NCBI GenBank assembly: GCA_032622095.1
Contig: CP136065.1
Span: 248,991,474-249,055,473 of the forward strand
Direction of reading: 5' to 3'
Source of the DNA: Siphonodentalium dalli
Taxonomy: Eukaryota > Mollusca > Scaphopoda > Gadilida > Siphonodentaliidae
Length of the DNA: 64,000 nucleotides
Shown: positions 53,018 to 64,000 of the stretch, piece by piece
Layout of the letters: each line of letters begins with the position of its first letter
Position numbering within the stretch: the first letter of the stretch is position 1
Notes under the pieces: model-generated
Databases searched by the model: none
What the model saw: the letters and a program-made list of their open reading frames with translations, nothing else
What the model was told of the DNA's origin: nothing
Program-made: the position numbers and the translations under genes

Positions 53018-56000
53018 GCTCAACTTTACTTTGTAAAGTTTGAGCTATTGCCATGGCTTGGTATCCGTCGTGTGTGTGCGTGATTCGTCAACAATTTCCT
53101 TTAGCACGGGCTACAGTTCGTACCTTTGATCCGATTATTATGAAATTTGTCATGGATGTTGACATTGATGTGTAGATGGGAACGAGTCATTTTGGGGTCA
53201 TTTGTAAAAAAAACATGGCCGCCAGTGGCCATCATGGATTTCAAAATTCAATCCATTAGCACGGGCTACAGGCCGTACTGTTTGTCTTATTGTCATGAAA
53301 TTTGTCATGGATGTTAATATTGACATGTAGATGGGAACGAGTAATTTTGGGGTCATTCGGCCAAAAAACATGGCCACCGGCAGCCATCTTAGATTTTACT
53401 CTTTGCATGACTAAATCCTTTGACACGGGCTACAGGTTGTACATTTGGTCTGATCATCATGAAATTTGTCATCGCTGTTGAAATTGGAATGTAGATGGGA
53501 ACGAGTCATTTTGGGGTCATACGGACAAAAAACATGGCCGTCAGTGGCCATCTTTGATTTCAAAATTTAATCCATTAGCACGGGCCACAGGTCGTACTGT
53601 TTGTCTGATCATCATGAAATTTGTCATGGATGTTAACATTGACATGTAGATGGGAACGGGTAATTTTGGGGTCATTCCGCCAAAAAACATGGCCGCCAGC
53701 AGCCATCATGGATTTTACTCTTTGTATGACTAAATTCTTTAGCTTGGGCTACAGGTCGTACCTTTAGTCTGATCATCATTAAATTTGTCATGGATGTTAA
53801 CAATGACATGTAGATGGGAACGAGTCATTTTGGGGTCATTCGGTCGAAAAACATGGCCGCCAGCAGCCATCTTGGATTTTACTCTTTGTATGACTAAATC
53901 CTTTAGCACAAGCTACAGGTCGTACCTTTAGTCTGATCATCATGAAATTTGTCAAGAATGTTAATAATGACATGTAGATGGGAACGAGTCATTTTGGGGT
54001 CATTCGGCCAAAAAACATAGCCGCCAGCAGCCATCTTGGATTTTACTCTTTGTATGACTAAATTCTTTAGCACGGGCTGCAGGTCCTACTTTTAGTCTGA
54101 TCATCATAAAATTTGTCATGGATATTAACAATGACATGTAGATGGGAACGAGTAATTTTGGGGTCATTCGGCCAAAAAACATGGTCGCCAGCAGCCATCT
54201 TGGATTTTACTCTTTGTATGACTAAATCCTTTAGCACGGGCTACAGGTCCTACTTTTAGTCTGATCATCATAAAATTTGTCAAGAATGTTAATGAAAGTG
54301 TCAATGACACTGTAGCTCAACTTGGAAAGGGAATAATTTAATATATTACAGTCAATGGAGCGATTAGGAATGTGGAAAGTTGAATGTCTAATACTAGTTT
54401 ATAGACATGAAGAGAAAAGTAAAATCCAAGATGGCTGCTGGCGGCCATGTTTTCAGCCGAATGACCCCAAAATGAGTCGTTCCCAACTACATGTCATCGT
54501 TAACATCAATGACAAATTTTATGACGATCAGACTAAAGGTACGACCTGTGGCCCGTGCTAATGGATTAAATTTTGAAATCCAAGATGGCCACTGGCGGCC
54601 ATATTTTTTGTCCGAATGACCCCGAAATCAGACTAAAGGTACGACCTGTAGCCCGTGGTAAAGGATTTAGTCATACAAAGAGTAAAATCCAAGTTGGCTG
54701 CTGGCGGCCATGTTTTTTGGCCAAATGACCCCAAAATGACTCGTTCCCATCTACATGTCATTATTAACATTCATGACAAATTTTATGATGATCAGACTAA
54801 AGGTACAACCTGTAGCCCGTGCTAAAGGATTTAGTCATACAAAGAGTAAAATCCAAGATGGCTGCTGGCGGCCATGTTTTTGGCCAAATGACACCCAAAA
54901 TTACTCGTTCCCATCTACATGTCAATATTAACATCCATGACAAATTTCATGATGATCAGACGAACAGTACGACCTGTGGCCCGTGCTAATGGATTAAATT
55001 TTGAAATCCAAGATGGCTGCTAGCGGCCATGTTTTTTGTCCGAATGACCCCAAAATGACTCGTTCCCATTTACATTCCAATTTCAACAGCCATGAAATTT
55101 TTTATGATGATCAGACTAAAGGTACGACCTGTAGCCCGTGCTAAAGGATTTAGTCATACAAAGAGTAAAATCCAAGATGGCTGCTGGCGGCCATGTTTTT
55201 TGGCCGAATGACCCCAAAATGACTCGTTCCCATCTACATGTCATTATTAACATTCATGACAAATTTTATGATGATCAGACTAAAGATACAACCTGTAGCC
55301 CGTGCTAAAGGATTTAGTCATACAAAGAGTGAAATCCAAGATGGCTGCTGGCGGCCATGTTTTTCGGCCAAATGACCCCAAAAGTACTCGTTCCCATCTA
55401 CATGTCAATATTAACATCCATGACAAATTTCATGATGATCAGACGAACAGTACTAACTGTGGCCCGTGCTAATGGATTAAATTTTTAAATGCAAGATGGC
55501 TGCTGGCGGCCATGTTTTTTGTCCGAATGACCCCAAAATGACTCGTTCCCATCTACATTCCAATTTCAACAGCCATGACAAATTTTATGATGATCAGACT
55601 AAATGTACAACCTGTAGCCTGTGCTAAAGGATTTAGTCATACAAAGAGTAAAATCCAAGATGGCTGCTGGCGACCATGTTTTTTGGCCGAATGAGCCCAA
55701 AATTACTCGTTCCCATCTACATGTCAATATTATCATCCATGACAAATTTCATGATGATCAGACAAACAGTACGACCTGTGACCCGTGCTAATGGATTAAA
55801 TTTTGAAATCCAAGATGGCCGCTGGCGGCCATGTTTTTTGTCCGAATGACCCCAAAATGACTCGTTCCCATCTACATTCCAATATCAACAGCCATGACAA
55901 ATTTTATGATGATCAGACTAAAGGTACGACCTGTAGCCCGTGCTAAAGGATTTAGTCATACAAAGAGTAAAATCCAAGATGGCTGCTGGCGGCCATGTTT

Positions 56001-57744
56001 TTTGGCCGAATGACCCCAAAATGACTCGTTCCCATCTACATGTGATTATTAACATTATTGACAAATTTTATGATGATCAGACTAAAAGTAGGACCTGTAG
56101 CCCGTGCTAAAGGATTTAGTCATGCAAAGAGTAAAATCCAAGACGGCTGCTGGCGGCCATGTTTTTTGGCCGAATGACCCCAAAATGACTCGTTCCAATC
56201 TACATGTCATTGTTAACATCCATGACAAATTTTATGATGATCAGACTAAAGGTACGACCTGTAGCCCGTGCTAAAGAATTTAGTCATACAAAGAGTAAAA
56301 TCCAAGATGGCTGCTGGCGGCCATGTTTTTGGGCCGAATGACCCCAAAATAACTCGTTCCCATCTACATGTCAATATTAACATCCATGACAAATTTCATG
56401 ATGATCAGACGAACAGTGCGACCTGTGGCCCGTGCTAATGGATTGAATTTTGAAAACAAAGATGGCCACTGGCGGCCATGTTTTTTGTCCGAATGACCCC
56501 AAAATGACTCGTTCCCATCTACATTCCAATTTCAACAGCCATGACAAATTTCATGATTATCAGACTAAAGGTATGACCTGTAGCCCGTGCTAAAGGATTT
56601 AGTCATACAAAGAGTAAAATCCAAGATGGCTGCTGGCGGCCATGTTTTTTGCCCGAATAACCCAAAAATGACTCATTCCCATCTACATGTCATTGTTAAC
56701 ATCCATGACAAATTTTATGATGATCTGACTAAAGGTACGACCTGTAGCCCGTGCTAAAGGATTTAGTCATGCAAAGAGTAAAATCGAAGATGGCTGCTGG
56801 CGGCCATGTTTTTTGGCCGAATGACCCCAAAATTACTCGTTCCCATCTACATGTCAATATTAACATCCATGACAAATTTCATGACGATCAGACGAACAGT
56901 ACGGCCTGTAGCCCGTGCTAATGGATTGAATTTTGAAATCTAAGATGGCCGCTGGCGGCCATGTTTTTTTTCCGAATGACCCCAAAATGAATCATTCCGG
57001 TACAAATGTTGATGTCAACAGCTATGACAAATTTCATAATGATCCAATCAAAGGTACGACCTGTAGCCTCTATTGTTGACGCCTTACGTACACACGCACA
57101 CACGGACGACGGACGACAAAGCCATGGCAATAGCTCAAACTTTACAAAGTAAAGTTGAGCTAATAATGACATGTAGATGGGAACGAGTCATTTTGGGGTC
57201 ATTCGGCCAAAAAACATGGCCGCCAGCAGCCATCTTGGATTTTACTCTTTGTATGACTAAATCCTTTAGCACGGGCTACAGGTCGTACCTTTAGTCTGAT
57301 CATCATAAAATTTGTCATGGCTGTTGAAATTGGAATGTAGATGGGAACGAGTCATTTTGGGGTCATTCGGACAAAAAACATGGCAGCCAGCGGCCATTTT
57401 GGATTTCAAAATTTAATCCATTAGCACGGGCCACAGGTCGTACTGTTCGTCTGATCATCATGAATGACTAAATTCTTTAGCATGGGCTACAGGTCGTACC
57501 TTTAGTCAGATCGTCATAAAATTTGTCATGGATGTTAACAATGACATGTAGATGGGAACGACTCATTTTGGGGTCATTCGGCCAAAAACATGGCCGCCAG
57601 CAGCCATCTTGGATTTTACTTTTCTCTTCATGTCTATAAACTAGTATTAGACATTCAAATTTCCACATTCCTAATTGCTCCATTGACTGTAATACATTAA
57701 ATTATTCCCTTTCCAAGTTGAGCTACAGTGTCATTGACACTTTC
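53018..57744 (+). mobile_element. Tandem-repeat element, outer copy
   Basis: Head GCTCAACTTTACTTTGTAAA then gagctattgccatgg. Internal units of 155-165 bp follow (agatgggaacgagtcatttt, aacatggccgccag, tttagcacgggctacaggtc). Tail ends gtgtcattgacactttc. The outer copy's own units are at 53018-54293 and 57161-57744; it is split by an inverted copy of itself. 'attttt' flanks both ends. No protein-coding capacity was found. Confidence 0.85.
54294..57160 (-). mobile_element. Inner copy inserted in its own kind
   Basis: A complete reverse-orientation copy of the element, from gaaagtgtcaatgacactg (tail) to aaagttgagc (head), with about 17 units. TAAT is duplicated at 54290-54293 and 57161-57164. Removing the insert restores 'gttaataatgacatgtagat', the normal unit seen at about 53960. 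Confidence 0.9.
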
Positions 57745-58250
57745 ATTTTTTGATTTTATCAACATGTCCATAGCAGATATGTGTTGAATATTAGTGTGCA
57801 TTGAGCTCTAACATGTAATGTGTTAAAAAGTGACTTGCAGGCTTACAACATGAAGTAGATGACTACAATTAAGAAAATGATTAGCTGATCCTCATGCTCT
57901 TCTTACAATTAGTCATTGTGAACAACTTACACTAATTGTAACTTTATACAATTGAAAGGCACAGGACTAAATTCAGGATCACATATTAGAATGGGGAGGT
58001 ATCAGTTTTTAGACAACAATAACAGTAGTTAATGTCAGGGGCATAATATATTGTTAGGTAATGCCAGTCATACACTGGTAGTACAATGTCATTTTTATAT
58101 AAGACTAAATGAGTTTATATGCATAACAGTTCCCTCTACCTTTCTGGTTATTACTAGACAGAGGAAGGTATCTTTGTCCATGCTTACTATGCGCAGAAAA
58201 AAATTAAAAATAAAAATAAAATCCTCTCTCCCTCATTGATTTGAAGAAAA
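57745..58250. other. Interior of the 5.3-kb element, no gene
   Basis: Unremarkable AT-rich sequence between the tandem-repeat element and the right GGCC end, with no transposase frame. Confidence 0.5.
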
Positions 58251-58291
58251 AAATTGCCCGAGAACCAAAACCCTTTTTTTTTTTGGCCTTA

Positions 58292-59531
58292 ATTACAAGT
58301 CAATTGCCCAACATATAACCTAATATCTTCGTTATGATTGAGTTAAATTGTTTCGGGAAATCTGCTGAGCTGCAGCCATGAACTGCTTAACAGGATTTTG
58401 AATTGCTGAACAGGCATGGCGGTTGTCATGGTGTTCCCTCCCTGTATTGGGGATATAGATTACCTGTCATTTACACAACCTACAACCGACTCTTCATTAC
58501 AAATGAGTTAAACTAAGTTCTCAAAATATCCTGATCGGCATTTTATAGTATGGGTAATCCAAACAAAACTTGAAAACAATTGGGTATCTAAAGTGATCAT
58601 GTTGGAAACAATCTCACGGTAGGAATCGCATGGTGTACCACTCATACAAAATGGCCAAGGCTGGTGCAAATGCACAAATAACATAATATATGAGGAACTG
58701 ACACAAAACATAGCATTTTGACTGTTACGAGCATATGCTAGTTTATTTGTTCGGAAAGTGGTTTTATATAATATTCTGACCAGTTGGAGATGCGTGGAAT
58801 ACACCAGTCCATACATCTTGGAGAATCATTGGACTGACAACTTTGGTCAGAATGTTAGAGCAAATAAATGTAAATATGGACACAAATGTAACCGAAAAAT
58901 AGTATAGCACCTGCTCGTAGCTGAAAAAATTCTATGTAATATGTCATATCCTTTTTTATTACCTTTTTCCTCATTTCTAATCGCGCTTTCGATCGCCTCG
59001 ACCATTTTGAATGCGTGGCACTCAACTCAAAACTGTGTGATTCCCCACCGTGATTCTGGGAAACACAAACGGACACCAGTCTGGTGGTGCCCTTGTTGGG
59101 GAGGGGGAGAACACAATAGATTGAAAAGAATGCTAGGCTCCCTTGTTAGGGGGGGACACAATAGAGCGAAGAGAGGTTTAAGCATTCAAGAATGTTTATA
59201 ACAATCTCTGTGTAATAGTATTACATAATGAGTGACATGAAATCTCTCCAGTGGCACTCCGGCAGAGACATAACAAAATGATCAATATGGCTCATAAACA
59301 AATAAATAGATACACGATCCTCATATATAGGGGCCCATTCAATTCATCAAAACTAACGCATGATTCGGTAGTGGCACTCGGTTAGAAGTCAACCAATGGA
59401 TGCTTCCACAGCTTGTCTTAATGGGTGGGGTATAGCGGTTGCTAGGAGATGGTCATCTGCTAAAATACATTAATTGATTTTACATCCTGGCTCATGGATT
59501 ACACACACAAACACTTATGCTGTTCTCATAT
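58292..59531. other. Satellite remnant and spacer, no gene
   Basis: 58292-58510 continues the old satellite. 59090-59160 has two loose 'cccttgtt(g/a)ggg...gaacacaatag' repeats. Open frames here are short and unrecognised. Confidence 0.5.
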
Positions 59532-59648
59532 TTAACCCTTTAGTGCCAAGTCCATCAATGTATCACATTATTATAATCAATAAATTTGAAAAATGATCAA
59601 GGAAATATGGGTTGATACAAAAATCAGACTTGGCATTGAAAGGGTTAA
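59532..59648. mobile_element. Very small TTAA MITE, 117 bp
   Basis: TTAACCCTTTAGTGCCAAGT at left and acttggcattgaaagggTTAA's inverse arm at right, with TTAA at both edges. The ends resemble those of the larger TTAA family for the first 10 bp. Confidence 0.8.
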
Positions 59649-59819
59649 TTAAATATTAACCAGTGTCACACAAAATGAAAGACACTCTTTATAGTCTTCA
59701 TCGATTCCAAACATCAGTGCACAAATCACAAGTTCAGTACATTATTATTTGACAACAAAAACATTGTTTGAAAATAGCTGATTTAACGCTGAATGTGTGC
59801 ATGGTTATCCAAATTCACA

Positions 59820-60335
59820 TGAATCGTGATTGACTGTACTAAGCTATCAAGTGGTGTATTTCACATAAATTGTTATTGACTGTTCTAAGCTATCCAGCGG
59901 TGTAACACTTGTTTTGCTATTGACTGTTCTAAGCTATCCAGCGGTGTAACACTTGTTTTGCTATTGACTGTTCTAAGCTATCCAGCGGTGTAACACTTGT
60001 TTTGCTATTGACTGTTCTAAGCTATCCAGCGGTGTAACACTTGTTTTGCTATTGACTGTTCTAAGCTATCCAGCGGTGTAACACTTGTTTTGTGATTGAC
60101 TGTTCTAAGCTATCCAGCGGTGTAACACTTGTTTTGTGATTGACTGTTCTAAGCTATCCAGCGGTGTAACACTTGTTTTGCTATTGACTGTTCTAAGCTA
60201 TCAAGGGTGCATTTCACATGAATCGTGATAGACTGTTCTAAGCTATCAAGGGTGCATTTCACATGAATCGTGATAGACTGTTCTAAGCTATCAAGGGTGC
60301 ATTTCACATGAATCGTGATAGACTGTTCTAACTGT
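59820..60335. repeat. 44/45-bp minisatellite, two unit types
   Basis: Type 1 (44 bp): attgactgttctaagctatc, cagcggtgtaacacttgttt, tgct; seven or so copies. Type 2 (45 bp): atagactgttctaagctatc, aagggtgcatttcacatgaa, tcgtg; three copies from about 60195. The types share their first half. Confidence 0.93.
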
Positions 60336-60698
60336 TGTGCCACAAAAGAATGTGCGTGATACAGATGAAGTGACCGGGCCCAAGATACAACACAATAACT
60401 TAAACATGTCATGTCTTATCTCTCTGTATCGGGTGGGTCAGAGTGACATATCAATGAATATAGCAATGTTTATCAATGTGTGTGAGCAGCATATGGAATA
60501 AGATCTCGTATAGGTGCATTTATCAAAATCCTATAATCTGTATGAATGCTGCAAATTTGACTAAAGCAATGGAAACAAAAAGGTCATGACTAAGTTCACC
60601 AATCTACTTATGAATGGATTCTCCCATTCAGTTATAAAGGTATTCATTGGAGTGGTCCATTTTCTGTATATCCTGGGATGCTCCGATAACAGGCAGGT

Positions 60699-60975
60699 TT
60701 AAACCTTTGATGACTGGGAGCTGCGCTGGTGCAGCTTTAAAGATCATGTGCCAGTGCATTCTCTTATATGCGAGGCTCCCTATGGGAGACTCGCATATAT
60801 AAAAGAATGAACTGGCTTACAAGGTCAAGGTAAATATTGTTAGGCCAATGTATTCTCTTATATAAATGCGAGGCTCCATATGAAAGACTCGTATTAGGGT
60901 CCTGCGAATATTCGATATTCGATTCGAAAGTCAAATTCGATTCGAATTCGATTCGAAATTGCCAACTCGAAATTT
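60699..60975. repeat. Truncated TTAA MITE and attcgattcg run
   Basis: 60699-60898 is a truncated member of the gcgaggctccc hairpin subfamily. 60905-60975 is a simple-type repeat of attcgattcgaa. Confidence 0.65.
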
Positions 60976-61367
60976 CGAATATACACTTATGGAAAAGTAG
61001 GTGGTTTACGGGCAGGTACACATGTCGATCTTAGCCATTTAATTACAGAAAATGGTGTATATATGCACCTTATAATTATCATTGTACATCACGATTATAT
61101 ATATTAAATATAAGTATAGACAGCAATTGGCCACTAGAGGACAACTAAATACGTCTGATTTCTATCTTTGAACACGGTAGCCAAAAGCTTGGAGATCGCA
61201 GATGGACCGACGACGCGCCTGAATTATAATAGCTATGAGACTGATCAACAGCGGTACCAATGGACACTTGTTTTGTCCAGCGGGGTACATCACTCTCTCT
61301 GCCCCATGAAATCTGGCGCCTGTACGACAGAAACATTCTCTATATACTTGTACAACCTTTAACAGTG

Positions 61368-61765
61368 TTAAAGATGCATTCAGGGTTCCAGACAACAACA
61401 ACATTAGAAATCTGATCTAACATAATTTTCCGCTTTGTTCTGTTGAAAAGAATGAATCACAAACAACAAATAACAAAGAAAATCATACCGTTATTGACGA
61501 TTAACAAAATAATTTTAGGTGTCCATCTAAAAAATTGAAATTATATGAAATAAATCCATAGAGAATTCAATATCGAATAAAATATCTTCTTCCCTGCAGC
61601 AAATATTGTTACAAACATAAATTTTAAGTAACTTTTAAATTTTAAATGTAAATTTGAAGTAAATTTTTTTAAACATAAATGATAAGTATTTTATATGCTA
61701 GAATCTAAATAAAGAGTAAAATAGACATCGTAAAAATTGTCCTGGAACCCTGAATACACCTTTAA
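61368..61765. mobile_element. TTAA MITE with 'attcagggttcc' ends
   Basis: TTAAAGATGCATTCAGGGTT at left and CTGGAACCCTGAATACACCT then TTAA at right. A relative in opposite orientation lies at 4351-4678. Confidence 0.82.
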
Positions 61766-61928
61766 CATTAAATATTTACATAGCATGTGCGTTTTATACT
61801 AAATGCTGTTCGCCAATTGGTCAATTGACAATTGCGTCAAAAAAAATTCATACCTCAAATAAAACACTGTATACCCTAACTATATCACAAGACCAAAACA
61901 CAGAAACATACTGCTAATTGACTGGTAG

Positions 61929-62190
61929 CAATCATTTTAATATTGGGCTAACTTATGATGCTGGGTGGGATTATATTAGAAATCAGTTAATATTGGGCTA
62001 ACTTATGATGCTGGGTGGGATTATATTAGAATTCAGTTAATAGTGGGCTAACTTGTTATGCTGCATGGAATATATGGTATCTTAGAAATCAAGATAATAT
62101 TGTGCTAACTTATGATGCTGGGTGGGATTATCTTAGAATTCAGTTAATATTGGGCTGACTTGTGATGCCTGGTGGGATAATCTTGATATG
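61929..62190. repeat. 50-bp minisatellite, about 5 copies
   Basis: Units read tattgggctaacttatgatg, ctgggtgggattatattaga, aatcagttaa, with some diverged copies. Confidence 0.92.
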
Positions 62191-62285
62191 CAGAAGATTC
62201 CTCCATCCACAACAAGGGTTAAATGGTGAAGGGGACAAAATTAACATCCATTTAAGATATTTTCACACAACTTCCAATTAAGAGA

Positions 62286-62540
62286 GCATTTAGTGGCCGA
62301 ACAACGCACATGCGTGTAGGTGTGTAAATATATTCGGGTTGTGCAACGCAAATGCGTGTAAATATATTCGGGTTGCACAACGCACATGCGTGCAGGAGTG
62401 TAAATATATTCGGGTTGCACAACGCACATGCGTGCAGGAGTGTAAATATCTTCGGGTTGCACAATGCACAAATGCGTGCAGGAGTGTAAATATATTCGGG
62501 TTGCACAATGCACATGCGTGCAGGAGTGTAAATATTTGTG
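62286..62540. repeat. 42-bp minisatellite, about 6 copies
   Basis: Units read gtgtaaatatattcgggttg, cacaacgcacatgcgtgcag, ga. The first two units are shortened. Open frames on both strands follow from the repeat. Confidence 0.93.
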
Positions 62541-62596
62541 AAGATACCAATGTTTCCGATTGACTTTTTTTAATGAGTATTTAGTAAAGAAAGGAA

Positions 62597-62728
62597 AGCA
62601 TGTTCAAGTTTCCTTCGACGAAAACCAGCCAGTGAAATCGGCTTGGATAATGCTTCAACATAAAACAGCATTGTTCCAACCTATTTCACTAGCTGGTTCA
62701 CATCGAAGGAAACTTGGACAATGTTCCT
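62597..62728. mobile_element. Small foldback, about 130 bp
   Basis: Arms 'gttcaagtttccttcgacga...cagccagtgaaat' and 'atttcactagctggtt...cgaaggaaacttggac' are inverted repeats of about 40 bp with a 40-bp loop. Confidence 0.78.
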
Positions 62729-63150
62729 AGCATGAGTATGAAAATAAAATCTGCTTTGATTCCTCTTGACTATAATCTATTTGATCATAATTCCTATATA
62801 ATAGCCTATATATTAGTTCCCCCCACCCACCCATGGAGGCATCATCTCAGTCTATCAATGGGAATTCAAACGAAATGCTTTAACAGCATAGAGAAATGCA
62901 AGAATGCTAAAACTAAAAAAATATAGCTTGGCAAAGTTGATACTTACAGCCATATTAAATATATAATGTAGTTTATCAAATGTGAAAAATGTAAATAACA
63001 ACGTTGTCAGTAACTGGCTATATAGTTATGCTGAGGATCGCTACTTCAAACTTGAGATAGTGTATTATATCAGAAAATGGTTACAATTCAATGCATTACA
63101 GAAAGGAAACAGTTAAAATCTGTACGGTAACATCGGGTCTCAAATATGGT
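62729..63150. other. Spacer, nothing recognised
   Basis: No repeat or coding feature was recognised between the small foldback and the MITE at 63151. Confidence 0.5.
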
Positions 63151-63519
63151 GCTGGACATTTGCAGAATGAGTTCCCCAGAGGGCGAATTTAGTGATGATA
63201 TCCCTCCGTGCGGGCTGGCATAACCAAATTCACCCTCTGGGATCAGATTGAAGTTCCCCAGTTGAAGTTGGTGATGTTCACCCATTAGACACCTCGATTA
63301 TGCATTTTATCTTCTGCAAATTAGGGGATATAGAAACTGAACAGAAAGGAAAAAGTAACTGAAAACAATATTAATTTGAGACTATAGATACTTCCCAGAA
63401 GACGAGGCCTAAGCAGAATGAGGGTGAATTTGGTGATGCTAGCTGTGCGGGGTAGCATCACTAAATTCACCCTCTGGGGACCTCATTCTGCAAATGTCAG
63501 ACACACTATTTCCAGGCTT
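63151..63519. mobile_element. hAT-like palindromic MITE, near full length
   Basis: First hairpin at about 63165-63240, conserved interior in the orientation opposite to the 5.6-kb copies, second hairpin at 63412-63495, right terminus acacactatttccaggctt. Confidence 0.85.
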
Positions 63520-63548
63520 TACTACCACTTCGTGTGTTTACTACATGT

Positions 63549-63690
63549 ACAGTAATGCTCTAAGTAATCGACTACGTAACCACAGCAGAATTATGGGTAA
63601 CTTTTCAGGATTTAGTCGGAAATATGGCTTGTTGGCATTCATTGGAAAGCACTCCCCCGAGAGCTTTCTGATGAATGGCAACAATTTCCC
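63549..63690. mobile_element. TA-type foldback MITE, half copy
   Basis: Left arm TA-CAGTAATGCTCT through ggatttagtcggaaatatgg to the loop and the start of the right arm, then lost. Same family as 17162 and 17810. Confidence 0.8.
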
Positions 63691-63810
63691 CCCTCTCCCA
63701 ATCAAATCTCATTCTTTCGCTGCCTACTCAAAATATTATATTCGTCTTATTATTCAGTAATTTTTGTAACCAGCAGTGAGTTTTGATTAAAAATCAAATT
63801 TTGTTTATAT

Positions 63811-64000
63811 TTAAAGGGGTACTGTACGCCATTTTCAATAAATTCCCGGTGATAACAACGATCTATTATCGATACTATATAGAAATATAAGTAATTTGAG
63901 TCGAAGATGTATTCTGTAAACGCTCAGGTTAATAGGCTATCTTAAAATTTAATAATTTAAAAGTTATTAATTTAATATAAATTGATTTTATGGCTCCAGC
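63811..64000. mobile_element. TTAA MITE, left part, runs off window
   Basis: TTAA then aggggtactgtacgccattt; matches 6890-7079 with about one difference in 186 bp and continues past the end of the window. Confidence 0.9.

Larger units (their letters stand above)
52970..58288. mobile_element. PIF/Harbinger-like element, 5.3 kb composite
   Basis: Ends GGCCAAAAAAAA...ttggttctcggg and inverse (cccgagaaccaaaa...GGCC), flanked by TTA (52967-52969 and 58289-58291). Most of its length is the nested tandem-repeat element described separately. The flanks join to restore a unit of the old satellite. Confidence 0.75.

Noticed and set aside
54355-57683. Recurring frames of 60-84 codons such as MERLGMWKVECLILVYRHEE
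   Set aside because: They are parts of the tail and units of the tandem-repeat element and recur in both orientations; there is no sign of a protein family.
61145-61404. Overlapping 63- and 80-codon minus-strand frames
   Set aside because: No recognisable domain or splice signals, and the longer one overlaps the TTAA MITE end at 61368.

Overview
The window is animal nuclear DNA, most likely from a marine bivalve mollusc. Both genes are intron-rich metazoan housekeeping genes. The spacer is AT-rich and packed with short inverted-repeat transposons. There are Helitron-like elements with internal minisatellites that resemble the bivalve 'pearl' type, plus dispersed repeats of a kind common in bivalve genomes. 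The class-level call is inference; nothing here fixes the species. A run of exactly 100 N (31070-31169) marks an assembly gap.

Two genes can be assembled exon by exon. They are divergent (head to head), with start codons about 11.5 kb apart. On the minus strand, 26987 down to 8727, lies a lysosomal Pro-X carboxypeptidase (PRCP, family S28) gene of nine coding exons and about 503 residues, with Ser/Asp/His catalytic positions present. Its first exon has a one-base homopolymer frameshift, and a decayed second copy of exon 1 plus upstream DNA lies at 32613-33115. A truncated LINE sits about 95 bp upstream of the start codon. On the plus strand, 38500 to 45728, lies a complete five-exon gene for signal peptidase complex subunit 3 (SPCS3, 179 residues).

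Everything else I can support is mobile or repetitive. 1-8 kb: minisatellites, palindromic MITEs and a TTAA-flanked MITE nested in an older repeat. 8.7-27 kb: PRCP, whose introns hold hAT-like, TTAA-type, TA-type and PIF/Harbinger-like elements and a chain of Helitron-like elements. 27-38 kb: the LINE, the assembly gap, the exon-1 duplicate, an element bounded by G and C homopolymers, a GATATC-rich palindromic satellite inside a TA-type element, and a second Helitron-like chain. 38.5-46.7 kb: SPCS3 and its intronic MITEs, with a hAT-like element directly after its poly(A) signals. 47-52 kb: more TTAA MITEs and tandem repeats. 52-58.5 kb: a nested set in which a 2.9 kb tandem-repeat element is inserted into another copy of itself, inside a PIF/Harbinger-like element, inside an old degenerate satellite. 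58.5-64 kb: minisatellites and MITEs, with no gene found.

The most unusual theme is how closely transposons abut PRCP splice sites. An 8-bp target duplication spans the donor of exon 8. Another ends one base before the acceptor AG of exon 3, while a TTAA MITE begins 11 bp past that exon's donor. Both ends of exon 5 are locally duplicated. I found no tRNA, rRNA, CRISPR or prokaryotic features, and no coherent new multi-gene system.
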